Source: Bradysia coprophila
Taxonomy: Eukaryota; Arthropoda; Insecta; Diptera; Sciaridae
NCBI RefSeq assembly: GCF_014529535.1
Contig: NC_050737.1
Span: forward strand, 2,264,447-2,328,446
Direction: 5' to 3'
DNA: 64,000 bases
Part shown: piece by piece, positions 36,721-50,365 of the stretch
Layout: every line of letters begins with the position of its first letter
Position numbering within the stretch: the first letter of the stretch is position 1
Notes under the pieces: model-generated
The model's input: only the letters and a program-made list of their open reading frames with translations
What the model was told of the DNA's origin: nothing
Database searches by the model: none
Translations under genes and position numbers: made by a program

Positions 36721-37149
36721 GATCGAGAATAGGAAAAAAAATGTCGCTGTCAGCGGTTATTTTGCTGAGAAACATTCATTTGAAGTGACATTGTTCCATA
36801 AACAAATTTGTTCTACTAATTTCTCCGAATGAAGTAATCAGTCGATCAAGTCATTCCGATTTCATTGAAGCTGGTCGAAGGTTTTTGCTTCTGTTTTATT
36901 TAACAAATTTTTGTTTGAATTGCTGCTTCTTTTTTGTGTTAGTTACTGTCTAGTCTCTTTGCTGCCCATTTTTTTTCCTGCCCATTTTGTTTTTCTGTTC
37001 CAATAGCATTCTGATCCGTGCTCAACACAAAATTTACAGTCATTTTATTAACTGGATGCAACAGCTAATATTTAAAATTCCATTACCATACGAATTGCAT
37101 TTGGATTCTAACAGTTCCATCTATTTCGGAAACAGGCAACATCTACAAA

Positions 37150-37784
37150 ATGTCCAGGAAAGAGAAGTATGAAAATAGTTCACGACGACAACAAACATTT
37201 TTGTCCCCTGAAGATATCGCAGCAGGGCGTAAGACTTTCTGGCATGGCATTGAGATAACAGGTAAGACCGGCAAAGTCCGCCAAGAAATGTGACACTAAT
37301 CACTCCTAAATTTTTTTCTTTTCAGGCAATGTTCGCAATCTCAGTCCAACATTGTGGCAATTTGAGCATCTAACTGCTGTTTATATTAACGATAATAATC
37401 TCTTAAGACTTCCTAATGACATCGGTCTATTATGTAATTTGAAAACATTGGACGTGTCTAGTAATAAGTTGCGTAGTCTACCAGCTGAGTTAGGCGAATT
37501 AATTCACTTAAGGTGAGTTGGATTTCTGTGGTGTTTTTTTTCTACTTCCTTTACTTCTATTTGGCTGGCCTTGAATTCAATTTCGATTTATCGTTTTTTT
37601 TGTTGCAGAGAGTTATTATTGAATAATAATTTGCTGAGGGTATTGCCGTACGAAATTGGTAAATTGTTTCATTTGCAAATTCTCGGTTTGCACGGCAATC
37701 CACTGGGTAAAGATGTAATGTCTATCTACAATGAACCGAATGGAACTCAGAAGCTGCTTACGTATTTACTGGACAATTTAACAG
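37150..37784 (+). CDS. twin: CNOT6 / CCR4 deadenylase subunit (twin), 5' coding exons only
   Basis: Three exons join in phase, 37150-37261, 37326-37512 and 37609-37784, for 158 codons plus one base. CNOT6 is a poly(A)-shortening nuclease of the cytoplasmic CCR4-NOT complex. Seen: N terminus MSRKEKYENSSRRQQTFLSP (human starts MPKEKYEPPDPRR), then leucine-rich repeats that bind the NOT scaffold (LTAVYINDNNLLRLP, LKTLDVSSNKLRSLPAELGE, ELLLNNNLLRVLPYEIGKL, LQILGLHGNPLGKD) and NEPNGTQKLLTYLLDNLTG, exactly where the human LRR part ends. The last donor is GTACGT at 37785. The EEP nuclease domain (about 350 aa) is not found up to 64000 on this strand. Either a giant intron follows, with other genes nested inside, or the locus is rearranged or misassembled. 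Confidence 0.93.
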
Positions 37785-39407
37785 GTACGTGACTTAGTTG
37801 TAAAATATTTCAACGAATTGGTCAAATCGACAGAATATTCTTACTTTTACGGGAAGGTATAATGAGCTCGATTGAAGATGGCGTCAACTGGGCGTCTTTC
37901 AGGCCCGAAGTAGCCATACCTTAAGATTTTTGTATATTTTTTTTTTAATTTTTGGGCTTTTTACAAATGAGTTGTATGTAGGCACCGAAAGGGATTTTCC
38001 GAGCCAGTCTAACCGTGGCGTCTTTATAAATTTAATAAGTTCGTAGACGATTTTATAATACGTCATAATAATACATAACATTGTATCACCAGGGACGGTT
38101 TTACTTGGAACACACACAGAATTTCGTTTCTGTATTAAGTTCCACCAGGCACACGAACACCAAATTCAGAGAAAGCAAACTAATCAAAATGCACGATTCA
38201 TCCTTGCTGCCAAGCACATTGCGTTTCGATTTAATATTTTTGCCTTAAATGGTAACATTTAAGTCCCTCGAGTATGTATCTCCTGTTCAGAAAACAATTA
38301 CCCAATTTTGGGTTTACATCCTTCAAATGTCACAGCGCTGGCATGATAGAATATTAGAGGTCAGTCGGCTTACATTAAAAATACGTCGATTTTTGTTGTT
38401 GCTCATACTCGAAAAAGACGAAGGAATGGTGTTTTGATTGAAAATACTACCATTTGTCTTGATGGTCTGGCTTAAAAAAAAAACAACAAACAGGCAGATA
38501 AGATAATTCCTAATTCCATCAATCTGTGTTCTTAACGATTCGTTTGCGAGACACGGAGATCGTCCAACGAATCATTATTTATTTTAATCTGAAGTGGCAC
38601 TACTCCTCCTAATCGATTATGTCATATTATAAATACATGTTTGATTGTCATTCGTATCCAGCGAGAAAACAATTTGTTATTTTAATCGTTTCGAAAATTC
38701 AACCGAAAAAACAAATGAATTTCAATTCATCATTCAGCGTTGGGTTCTTCAAACTCAGATGGATTTTTTTCTGCTTCTTCTTCTTCAACACAACGACTAA
38801 AAGTGTACAAGACGATTAAAACTACAAGACACTTGTTAAAGCATAACTTAAATATCGGCGATTAAATAAAAATGATTTATGAATGGGCATTATACAGTTT
38901 GATGCAAAGATTAATGAAGGCAATCATTCAATTATAGTTTTGACGCGATCGGTCGTTGGTTTTTGCAATATAGCTGGGATCATATAAAAAACGAAGAAGT
39001 ATTTTGACTGCTTGGCGATTTAAAAGTAGATTTCTAATACTGTTAGCTTGCATCAATAACCTCGCGAGCAGAGTCTTTATCTAAATTATTATCGAATGTC
39101 TGCGATATGACCGGCTCTGGACCACATCACATTACAGTCTTGTACTTTTTCTTTAAATTTTACTGAAAGCGTCATCCGAGACATATCCTGTTCGCCGAAC
39201 AGTGTTCGGTGGTCTTTAAACAACAAATTTCCGCTCATTCTATGGTATCTGGTATCAAGCTCAAAACATCGAGACATGCCCTTTGACAATTAAAAAGTTT
39301 TCAACGATTGAACCTGTTACAAACGACACGTGTCGATAAAAATATTAATAATATCGAAAGGTGACGATTTCCGTCGAGCATAATCTATTATTTCTTCTGT
39401 TTGAAGG

Positions 39408-39530
39408 ACTTCCTAGTATGTCACGCACAATCTTTTACTTCACTAGTTTTTAACAAACATTTTTCTATATAAGATAACATAAGTCTGAACTCGTCGCTTA
39501 CTTTTGTCTTCGTCGTCGATAACAGATGAC
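39408..39530 (-). repeat. dispersed repeat, GTTATCGAC family, copy 2
   Basis: Minus strand begins GTCATCTGTTATCGACGACG, continues AAAGTAAGCGACGAGTTCAG and ends ACTAGTGAAGTAAAAGATTG then CATACTAGGAAG. This is the most complete copy and the one I used as reference. Confidence 0.65.
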
Positions 39531-40796
39531 TTCCAAAATGTCGCAAAATGTACAAACTATGTTTTCTTCCCGGTATCCGAGTAGAAATTTCCCGGTAACC
39601 AAAAACGGTAAAATGACTTCCCGCTACATACACTTCCCGCTGGTTTTTTCAGCTGTCATAAAATTTGCCGGTAACCGAATTTTTCCCCAAAAATTTCTCG
39701 GTATCCTGTATACCACGGATACACATAATTTGCTCACGCGGGTAGAATGATCATAAAAAATGTGGTTGTTTTGTAATGAAATAAATCCTGGTGATCAATG
39801 CTATGAGCCAAATCCTTTTTCTCATGAAGATTTTAGATTGAGCTCTTCGAAATCATATCAATCTGAATCCCATCATGAATCGGTTATATTAGTGATCATA
39901 ATCAACACTATCGGTAGATAGGCATTGTTGATTTAGCAACTTATTTTCATTCGTAACTTATTTAGGTCGGACTTTCTCAGAACAAAGATTGCTCAACGAA
40001 ATTAGCCAAAAGCAAAACAAAAAGAAATTTCGTTGTTTAAACATGCAGTTTTATGGTGACAAAGAATCAATTCCAATGGAATTTTAACATCGACATAAAA
40101 TTAAACCATTTTGAACTATACAAAAGTGTTAATATACCGTCCACCCAGAGAGTTACGAGCGAATTATACAATTAAGATTTTTACGATCGTATCGTGTCCG
40201 ACTTAAATTTGATTTTTTAATGGAAAATATTTGTTTATTAGCGATTTTTATTAACGCTAATAAAGGGGACCAGTAAATAAAACAGTTAAAGGTACTCTAA
40301 AGTTGTTAGTAAGAATGAGAGTAATTTTACCTTGGGGTATACCACCTTTTCGTTTCGTTGTTGTTTTTTTTTCCTTTCTTATTCTCATTCGAAAGTGAAG
40401 TCAAGGAACTACAACTTTTTATTGGCATGGGAGTGAATCAATGATCACCAAATCTTCATTTAATTTTTCTCAATGTAAGAGCATTCTGCATTCATTACAA
40501 TATATTCGTTCATTAAATATACTGCTTGTTCTATAAAATGAAAGCAATGGATTTGCTTAGCACAAATTTTAAGTTTTGGGTGACAACAACGTTGCACAGA
40601 AAACATTTTTTGGATAAAACGACTGTAATATGTTTGCTTTGAATTATAAATTTAAAACTGTTTGCGATGTAGACTATAACGTACTCCAAGGGATTATTCA
40701 GAAAGTAATGTCACGTAACGTAAATACATTCCATGGGGACTTAGATGTTTGAAATCTTAAAAAAATTGGAAGGTCGATCTAGGCCTTCCAATTTTT

Positions 40797-41004
40797 TTAA
40801 CACATTCAAAATAATTGCGGCTTGTCAACTTTCGGCACCCTGGACTTTGCTTAAATAGTCGTGGAATACCTCCAAATAAATTTCTAAAAATCTAGAATTC
40901 AGTTTTGGATGTTTAGAAATTTATTTGGAGGCATTCCCCGACTATTTGAGTAAAGTCCAGGGTGCCGAAAGTTGGCAAGCCGCAATTAATTTCAATGTGT
41001 TAAA
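40797..41004. repeat. fold-back element, family FB1, copy A (~92-bp arms)
   Basis: Left arm 40797-40888 and right arm 40912-41004 are reverse complements with few differences: AACTTTCGGCACCCTGGACT on the left, AGTCCAGGGTGCCGAAAGTT on the right. The loop is only 23 nt. A perfect small hairpin (AAAAATTGGAAGG / CCTTCCAATTTTT, 40760-40799) abuts the left end. Non-coding. Confidence 0.85.
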
Positions 41005-41632
41005 GGTTTCATACATTTTTTGCTTATTATCTACCAATTTGTGTACACTGGTCACTGATGTTAAACTGATTATAATGAGCCATTACACTTTTTGTTCAAA
41101 GCTTATTTTATCTTTGAAATTTCAAAAAAGATTGTCTGTCCAATGATTGAAATTCTTTCATGCGGTAGATTTTCTATGTTTTCGAAAACCCTATTGCCCA
41201 ACAAGTTAAACTATCCAACGGGGCAGTGAAATCATTAACCGCTATTGGATGAATTTCAATAGAATGTTCAACATTCACTGAACATTTACCCGTGACTAAC
41301 GAAGATTTTATCAAAGCCCATCCGGTGATTTTATCGCCCGGTTAGGATATAGAATATTTAAGTTCTCAGTCAAAGGGTTTTAGAGGGATTTAAACAAATT
41401 TACCGGTTACTATTTAAACTGATAGCAGCAAAAGAAGAATTGTTCACACTAGAAAAAGACAATTGGATCGCATAATACATTTTCCTTGTACAATATTATA
41501 AAGAAATAATAAAGATTTTTCATTCTACTTCGATCAAATTCTCTTTTCTTTTCGATCAATTCCTTTTTTCTTGCGATCAATTTAAAATCATGCCAAAATA
41601 CAATATGGAAACTGCCACATGGTCCACAATCG

Positions 41633-41743
41633 CCTTAGTATTGATTCATCCGATTCATCTTAACCTTACATTTTTGTTATAAAATACCGCAAGACAAGAG
41701 AGTTTCTAGCATATTTTTGTCGTCTCTGTCGATAACCGATGAC
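41633..41743 (-). repeat. dispersed repeat, GTTATCGAC family, copy 3
   Basis: Minus strand begins GTCATCGGTTATCGACAGAG with ACGACAAAAATATGC next; the distal half is more diverged than in copy 2. Confidence 0.5.
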
Positions 41744-43696
41744 TATCCGTGTGCAAAAGTTTGTTAATGCGTCACAATCAATAATAACATCAATTCCTAT
41801 TGATGATGTGAATCAATTTTCTTTAAAACATGTTTCCGATGGCAAAAAAGAGCGTAACGAAACATCTTTTTTTTGTAATGTGAGAAATATTAAAACTACA
41901 GACACAAGTGACGATAGTTAACTTCACTTTCTTGGAACTTGGGCCAATGAAAAAAAAAGCCTCACACACGTTGACCAATTATACATTCTAATCAATATCC
42001 CATTCTCGAATCAATTCATATGATGTACTCACACACAACACACGGTATAAATAATAATTAAATGGAAACTTTCAAATCAAATCGCTGTTTCATGACAATT
42101 TGAAGGAACAAAAAAGCGTAGAAGTTTTTCAATAAGCTTACAACTACTGCCGGCTATATATTTCAAGTGAAATGTGACTTCTCATTGCCTGGCATATAAG
42201 TTATAAGTTAACAACACAGTTTTTTTTGTAGTTTTGTTTGTAAATGTTGTAACAAGGAGTCATTGCATGGAAAGAATTGAAGAGAGAAAAAAAGTCGACA
42301 ACAACAACAACAATTCGAAACAACATTAATTCATCTAGTTAATATTAGCCATTAGCTCTACACAGCATCGCCAATAAAATATGAATTTATGATACGTACG
42401 TTTTGTACATTACATATAGATACAGGTAGATAGTTTGGTGAATTGTGTTAGGCAATTGAAATTTACACATTTTTTTTCCTTCACCTTCGGATAAAACATA
42501 TATTTTAACATCTTTTTATTGTAATAGAAGAGAGAACAAAATTGAAATTAATAATAATAATAAAAAAACAACACAACCAGCAACAGACACAAGTAGAAAC
42601 CATCAATTTATTTATCGTTATGATTAATACTTACGATTTGCGATCATAATCGCACAACTATAACTTTTAAACAGTTTGCAATGGGGCTAAATATGTTTTA
42701 CAAATATTTAATTGATGCTGAAGAGAGACGATTTCGTTTTAAGATAAAATCTAAAAATATTGCTTTTTGCATATCATATAAAATGGTTGTTGGGATGGTA
42801 ATGTATGTAAGCAATGTTGAAAACGACGGTAATTTAAGAGTATTTATATGAAATTATCTTTTTTATGTCTGTTCGTTTGCATATACACATATATGTATGT
42901 ATATAAAATAACGACCGCGTTCGGGTTGTATCAATGTAGTTTATGCACGAGACTGGAACATTGCGATACAAAAATAATAATAATAAAAAAAACAACGAAT
43001 CTATACACAAGAGAGAAGTTTATAATAATTGAGACGGTGCGGGTGCCCTTGATAAAACTCAAATAAGGAATTAACCTTCAATACATCACAATTGGTTGTG
43101 TTTTTCAAAAAAAAAAAAAAAAAACCGTTTCATTTTAATTGTGTGTATTATATGGGGTGGAAACATTGTCATTTTATATTCATCTGTAGCTTCATAAATT
43201 ATTGCTATTTTACTGGCCACTTATAATTCTATAATCTTATGGGAAGTGCATTTTGCGGTCGGAACCTTTGTGCAACTTAATTCATTATCCGATATCTCAT
43301 TTTGTTTCTTCTTCTTCTTCTTCGGTGCGAAATGCTGAAAATTATGTAGCTTTCTGTTCAGCTAAGTAGATATTGCATTCCATTCACATGGAGGATGCTT
43401 CTTATGGCATTTTAGACTTATCGACATTTTTTATGTTTGACAAAAAACAAACTAGCACACCGAAAGGTGCAAATATACATTTGCTTGAGAGTTACAACAA
43501 TTTGTTTTTCTTGTCGATAACTTGAGTATTACCAGATCCGTAGTTACTGGAACAACATTGTCTTTTTTTATATTTTTCGACGATTCGCTCCACCAGGCCA
43601 CGGGGATAGCTACCTGAGTGTAATCGAAAAATTTCTACCTAAATTTCTACAGTCGACTTCAATGAAACATGAGAAAAGAATTTGCCTCATCTGTTT

Positions 43697-43827
43697 TTCA
43701 GCTGGTCCATTCAAACAAACAAGTGCTTAAACGTCTCTATACGGATAAAATAGTATCACGTACGCGCTTGCTAGTGGGGAAACCGTATAAAGACGTTTGA
43801 GCAGTTTTATTTGTATACCAGCTGAAA
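43697..43827. repeat. fold-back element with CAGCTGG ends
   Basis: Left arm 43699-43744 (CAGCTGGTCCATTCAAACAA ... AAACGTCTCTATACGG) pairs with right arm 43782-43825 (CCGTATAAAGACGTTTGAGC ... ATACCAGCTG). Extra CAGCTGA copies follow at 43826-43855. Confidence 0.7.
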
Positions 43828-43908
43828 CCAGCTGAAAATCAGCTGACGCAAATTCATGTGTAAATTTTATTGACGGTTACTGTTAAAGAATTAACTCTCA
43901 AGAATTTG

Positions 43909-44087
43909 ACTGACAAAAAAGTTTCGAAAAACTCACCTGTCGCAGGTAAATTTGTCTCCAGGTAATCTACATTATCTGCCGCAGCTGTATTTTTTGTATG
44001 TGGCGCTACTGCTGCGTCAGCTATTGTAGATTACCTGGAGACAAAGTTACCTACAACAGCTGACTTTTTCGAAACTTTTTTGTCAGT
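43909..44087. repeat. MITE-like fold-back element with ACTGACAAAAAAGTTTCG ends
   Basis: Terminal arms about 70 bp long: ACTGACAAAAAAGTTTCGAA at the left end, TTCGAAACTTTTTTGTCAGT at the right end; further in, TTTGTCTCCAGGTAATCTAC pairs with GTAGATTACCTGGAGACAAA exactly. The 35-nt centre has no ORF. It lies only about 80 nt from the previous fold-back. Confidence 0.85.
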
Positions 44088-47000
44088 GTGGAAAACAGGT
44101 AAAATCCAACTTATTATCCAACATAATACTTAAAATCTCACTCACTCCAATCAGTTAAGAGAAAGAATGTGGCTGTACAATTGAAAAATGATTGCATGCT
44201 TGCTGAAGGCCAGGTTATGCCCGCTGGCATCTGTGCGACGTATCCGATCAAGACCTGGCCATAAGTACTTTAATTAATTCAGTTCATTCTAATAAGAACC
44301 AATAAGAACGCCACATTATACTACCAATTTAAGCAAAATTTATTTTACTCCTCTGAGTTATGGTAATTATACCATCTCAATGTTCGAATACAAATTGTCG
44401 TCTCAGGCAGAACGTACCTAATGCTCTGGATTTGTTGTCGAAACATATGAATTATGGATCAGTTTACACTGTTTTTGTTTTCGGATGTAAGCAATATACG
44501 AATAAGCGATGAGATAAACATTAACTAAAAAATTTCTCTTGGGATTTTAACACATGAATAAACTTACAGCAACAAGAAAAAGCATCAATCGACATCGTAC
44601 TAATTTTGTTTTTGTAAATTACTTTTTCGGTAAGTTTTTGTGAAAAGTGAATGTTCATTGTAAAGATGGATGATGTCTTGATGTCGTGATAGTATAGTTA
44701 AGTATCGAAAAACTCCCTGGCAAATTACAATTTTACATGTGTGCGTCTCTGACGAGATGGATTTCTTTTGTTTTGCGATGACACAGTTCCAAAATTAATC
44801 GACCACAGGACAGATATTTTTCGTAAACTTGTTTCCGGTTTAATTTACCATTTCTTATTGATCGAGGAAGATAAATCGTTCTTTACTAGATATACTAAGC
44901 GAATTAGCTCAGATCCGTTACAGTAGGGTGTTCAGACTTAATTGGATTCTATAAGTATCTTTCGGTATTCTCCGCCGCTCAATTAAATACACTTGCTGTG
45001 GCTACATTTTACATTTTATTCATTCTTTAAAACGAAATGAGAATCAGTTTCACTTGAATGTGCGTACAACTACAGGGCTAGACGAATACGAACCTACAAA
45101 AATGTGAATGTAGCAAAATGTGTGCATATAATGTTTGTTGTCATACATGCGTAAATTTAATAAAAATTGGAAGATAATTTCACCTGAGGGACGTTTCGCT
45201 TCTTTAAAGACAAATTCACAAAGCTTTTTTCTAACTGAGCAACGAAATACACTTGATTACAAAATCTATTACTTCGATTGTTTTTTTTTCGAAAAACCAT
45301 TGAAGTTGATTTTTTTTAATAAACGCCTATAACTCTAATATTGCTAACGGATAAAACTAATGAAGTAAAAGATTTTGCATTCAAGTAAGCCGCTACAGGA
45401 TACACACACAGAGAAGGGTAAACATTATTATCATTTCCTTTTAAGAATGTAAAAAGAATATAAAAAACAATTTGGAGACAAAGAGTCTCTGTGCCCAACT
45501 GATATTAAGATACGCGTCCACCGATTTCACTCGAAATTTTGATCTAAATTCGTCAGCCCTACCTTAATACGCAATTTCTTGTAAGGAGGAAACGAAAAGA
45601 AACCGCTTAGATCAGCTATTCATACTCTTGTTAACGATGAAAAAATAGTTTTCGTCGAAACTCAACACAAAAAGAATTGACGAAGAACAATTTCAAATAA
45701 AACTCAATATAAGGTGTTGTTAGGTTGTATGTTGCGCTAGTCTTTTTTTTTTCTTCTTCTGTATTCAAGATTCAAGTTCTGTTTTTACGATGATTCCCAA
45801 CAAGCCGACCGGAGAAGACATATTACCACAGAGATGCTTTTTTTTTCTTCGAATCTATGAAATTACATTATTTTTTATCAACTAATTTATCTAACTTGAA
45901 TATCAAAATGACTGTACTGATTAATTATGTGCACGAAATGCAATAGAGAAGCGTTTTCGTTTGAGTTTTTGTCTTTTACAAAAATACAGAATGATCTGTA
46001 GACAGAGAGCCTGGGTTCATATCAGTCCGTCGTAGGGGTTGAATAACACATTTTAATGCATTTAAACTTAACTCAAGATAAATTTTAACTTTTTGATGGA
46101 TTTTATTTGTTTCATTTGTTCTATTCGTTCCACGTGTTTTACATAAGAACATCCACGTGTAAATGAAAGGACACACACACTCTCTCTCTACCTTTCTTTT
46201 GTTCACCACATGTGGAACGATGTCAATTCCACATTGTGGGACAAATAAAGCTGTATAGAACATTAATTGAGTTTAATTTAGTAGTTCCGAATCAAAATAA
46301 AAGTTTAAAAACTTTGATAAAAGGCCCATGACCCAAAATTTGAAAATTTGATCAATTTGGCAATTGACCAGAAAATTAACCCGCAAATTCTGGAAAACTA
46401 ACCAGGAAATTCTGGCAAATTGTCCAGTAAATTATAACAAATCAATTTCCTAAAGACTGGAACAATATCCACATTTTGTTGTCGATTTGGATGTTTTACG
46501 ATGTTTGACAGTTGGGACTATACTTAATTGTTTTAACAAATAAAAGTTGTAACAGAAACGTTTTTCGTATCAGTGCAGTAATATAGATTCCAAGCCCTTC
46601 AGCGGACTGAAATGGTCTGATAGGCTCTCAGTCTAATAATTTTTAGTACATAAAATTCCAGATTTGAATTGATTTGAATCGCACACAACACTATAAATAT
46701 AACGCGCGTATGGTTTTTTTTTCTTCTCTTCTTGAATATCTCTTTATGTAAATATGTCTGTATCCATTTACTTATATTTATCTTTCAAACAGAGATTGTA
46801 TATTAACATTTCCAAGTTCAAGGTTAAAATTGAATTAATTTGATCCACTATACCTGGGACGCGCACACATGTAGGTATTAATAAGATGAAAAAAATCAAA
46901 AAAAAATTCTTATAATGAACTTGGTTTACTATCAGCCAATCGACCAACATTACATTATAATACTGAGAGAGAGTGCATAGAAGTATAGAGATGTTTAAAT

Positions 47001-48339
47001 GGAAATATGTACATTTCGAAGACATATCTACCTATATTTTACATGGTTAATGTAGGTAACACCAATCCGGCAATATAATAATCATAAAAAAATTGTCTTT
47101 CAATTATCGAAAAATTAGAACTTAATCGTTTGTTGAACTCTATCAATAAGTTATTAAATTCTCTTATAATGTTCTTAAAATTTATAATTGAATGTGAGGG
47201 GTCAAAAAAATAAAATACAATTTAATGTATGGTGTGTATTGGTCGGTTGATTTTTTGCTCGTAAGATGGAATGACTTTAAAGAAATTGTATATAATGTAT
47301 TGTGTGGTGGAGTGTTGTGTGTTGCTTTTTTTCCGTTGTCCATTTTCATTCGTCAACCATAAAAAAAATGTTTTTGCTGTAATTCATAGCAAATTAATAA
47401 TGTGTTGAATCGCACATGCTGGTTAATGTTATTTATATTTGCAATTGGATACTTACATGTGTACATGTGATGGCCAGATATGGTTTTTTAACTTTTATGC
47501 GGTGCGCAAAAGCTTCCACTTATTGATCAAACCACTTCAGACATCTTGACGTGTTTCAAACATTGTAATTCGTTGCCGTTTTTTTTGCGCTCTCTGTGTG
47601 TATTCCTACATATTATCTCCTTTTTCTTTTTGCTTTCTGGTTGAATTTCAATCAAATCGTGTGTGTGTACCTATAATATTGTTACACTGAGGTTAACATA
47701 AATCATTTTTCATCGGCGTTTTTTTTTCTATTTGGTCTGTCTTCGTAGATACTTATGAAAGAATATTTCAAAAATATCATACGAAGACGTACGTATAGAT
47801 ATTTGATTTTTACTTTTTAACGCTAAATTGCAATTGATTGCACGTATAAATCATTGGCATTTTGGAAAATGTTGAAAGTGGAGTCTAATACGAAATCGTT
47901 ACGTGGACGTATAAGGGATAATGCATATATAGAGATGTGGAATGCTAGATGAAAACGTAAACCATTGCGTGCAATATAAAATGTTAATGGAAAGTGATTC
48001 TGAATTGGGATTATTACACGAAGTGGTTGGGAGTTGATTTGATGAAATTTCGAATTGCTAAGAAGGTCGACGATGAAGATTTTTACATTCCGAACATAGA
48101 AATCTTGAGTAAAATTGAAAGCCTCCGTCATATTTTAGAGCAAGAAATCTCAAAGTGAAAGGATCCTTTGATCTTGTTCCGTCTGATATGATTTCCTCAT
48201 AAAATTTGGATTCCTAATTTTTTGGGGTCTGACAACCCCATGCCATGTGTCAATTAATTTAATTGAGCAAAAAACGGTGTAGATTGGCGGCTCCTTTTTT
48301 CTACATTCAAAACACGTTGCCGCCGGTTATTGTGACTTG

Positions 48340-48490
48340 TCAACTTTAGGCACACCGTACAGTGCTAAGGGATTCGAGGAATACCTCTAAATAAATTTCT
48401 AAAAATCAAAAATTTGACTTTTGATTTTTAGAAATTTATTTCGAGGTATTACTCGACCCCCTTACCACTTTTCGGTGTGCCTAAAGTGCC
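48340..48490. repeat. fold-back element, family FB1, copy B (~72-bp arms)
   Basis: Left arm 48340-48411 and right arm 48418-48490 pair around a loop of about six nt. The block AATACCTCTAAATAAATTTC then TAAAAATC is shared with copy A at 40.8 kb, and GTCAACTTTAGGCACACC matches GTCAACTTTCGGCACCC. Same family, different locus. Confidence 0.8.
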
Positions 48491-48506
48491 TGCTCGAGCA
48501 TTATCC

Positions 48507-48597
48507 CCCACGTGTTAACACACATTTTACGGATTATAGAAGAGTGTTAGACGAAACTCATCGCCTAATTTTGTCGTTGGAGACGATAACAAATGAC
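48507..48597 (-). repeat. dispersed repeat, GTTATCGAC family, copy 4
   Basis: Minus strand: GTCATTTGTTATCGTCTCCA, then ACGACAAAATTAGGCGATGA and GTTTCGTCTAACAC. It directly abuts fold-back copy B on its right. Confidence 0.55.
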
Positions 48598-50324
48598 AAG
48601 CCGTTTGATAATTACTCCATCTGATGATATCCTAAGTGTTGACTTGTTTTATGTAAATTGAGTTTCGGGGAACTTTCTTGGTTCCAGTCAAAACTTTGTA
48701 GTAAAGCAGACACAGTTCCAACGTGCAAAATTTCCTTTACCGTCGCACGAAATGTTTTTTTCACTCTAAGTCTGCACATCTCAAATTATACGCGTCCATG
48801 ACCTTTCAAACCAGTCGTCTTTCTATGAAACTAAAAGTTAACCCCTTCAATTCACGCTCCGTTCAACAGAACAAACAATTAATTTATTACTTTTCGCATT
48901 TATCATGTCCAAACATAGGCATAGTGTGTGGAATATTTAATTTATATCAAGATCCACTGCTTTAATTTGAAACGCATTTCCTTTCCATGATATTCACGGT
49001 CTTTGTGTAGCACTGATCCGAAACTTTATACACCACACATACCGAATCTATAGGACCGCATATTACACCGGCGAGATACACACGGTTTCATCCACAATTT
49101 CTATATAAAGTAAACTGTGTGTGTGAGTGAGAGATTTTTTCTTTTTTTTTTGCTTTATATTCGCGTTACATTAATGCATGCATATAAAATTTCCTTACTT
49201 GAATTGATATCTGGTGTGCAGAATTAATCTTACATAAAATAAATTTGGGTCAAACAACAAAAGCATGGAAGATCACCATCATGTAATGTTACTTCTTATT
49301 AGGTGAAAACTCTGAATCATTCGAGCGAGACGGTAGTTTTAACGTAGGATGGTTTTTTTTTCTTCAGTATTATTATATTCATCAACAGTTGTTGTTGTTA
49401 GAAAGTATTGTTTGCTTAATGAATAATAAATAAATAATATGCTTCGTGTGTAAATTATTTACTTTTGTTTAAATTGAAGCACTTTCATCACTTCAATCTC
49501 ATTATGAACGATGATATTTTGATATTTTGCTACGTCTCGCAGTCGTGTCTCTTTGCTCTGTGGTGTGATCTATAATGGTAACACACATAGACGCGGATAG
49601 AAAATGCGGAGAACTGTTGTACGAACCTAATGAGATTATAATTTGGCACGGAGGTGTAGGATGATTTTGTTTTGTGGGTATTTGTTGATATATTAAGACG
49701 TACAATGGCAATCTTATCTCATCGGTACTACATTTCTTCAACTTGTCATCTTTCATGTAATGCGTGTAATAAATTGATTGTTAAGACGTTAAAACGAACT
49801 ATGTATACGAGCCATGGATGATTTTAGAATTTGCGTATTTTTGCAATACTCGAAGAGTACTTTCAACTTTACCCACCAACACACGTTTTTTATGTCCACT
49901 AAAATGTTGTCTTTCTGAAGACTTCAAACGGTATACCAGTAATGTTATTCATTTTTCTCCTTCTTTTTTTTCGCATTTTCGGTCTAGATCCACGCTCATA
50001 AAATTCAATATATAAAATAAAAGACAAGGCGATTAGCACCGGTAAATTTATCAAAGCAATTATAATCTAGAGATGCTACGATGCTCGTAAGACATTAAAA
50101 TTGATAATTACCACCGCTATCGTGTCGTTTCTTTATAGTGCGCGCCTCTTTATAATACTCTTTTGCTATGACAATTTTATTTGCTGGTTGTCGTTGGGTT
50201 CTTCACTTTTCGCATTTTTTATTTTTATTTTAAACGAGATGTTCATTTACTTTAACGCTTTCAGTCCCTGCGGCTGGATGTAATTCAAATAAAGAAGAAC
50301 ATAAATTCGAGAAATAAAAACTAA

Positions 50325-50330
50325 TTTATT
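50325..50330 (-). terminator. poly(A) signal of the left NIT2-like gene
   Basis: TTTATT on the plus strand (AATAAA on the minus strand) about 36 nt past the stop at 50366-50368. Confidence 0.7.
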
Positions 50331-50365
50331 GAGTCTTTTTTTACATGAGCGTCACAAAATTGATT

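Larger units (their letters stand above)
30316..37149. other. repeat-rich region upstream of twin
   Basis: 6.8 kb with several repeats listed separately (30662-31195, 31872-31951, 32045-32520, 32691-32793, 36601-36720). It also has CA-rich simple repeats at 34020-34045. Overlapping ORFs on both strands at 34545-35123 have no recognisable similarity. Part of 33000-37149 may be 5' UTR or first introns of twin; an acceptor-like CGGAAACAG lies just upstream of its ATG, ending at 37136. Confidence 0.4.
37785..50324. other. presumed twin intron or intergenic DNA, part 1
   Basis: 12.5 kb without a recognised exon. It contains fold-back elements at 40797-41004, 43697-43827, 43909-44087 and 48340-48490 and copies of the dispersed GTTATCGAC family. 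Many short runs of (A)n, (T)n, (AAT)n and (CA)n occur. ORFs here are short and unrecognised. Confidence 0.45.

Noticed and set aside
39089-39289. 66-codon minus-strand ORF with protein-like composition
   Set aside because: Adjoins a dispersed repeat copy and has no family match; probably repeat-derived.
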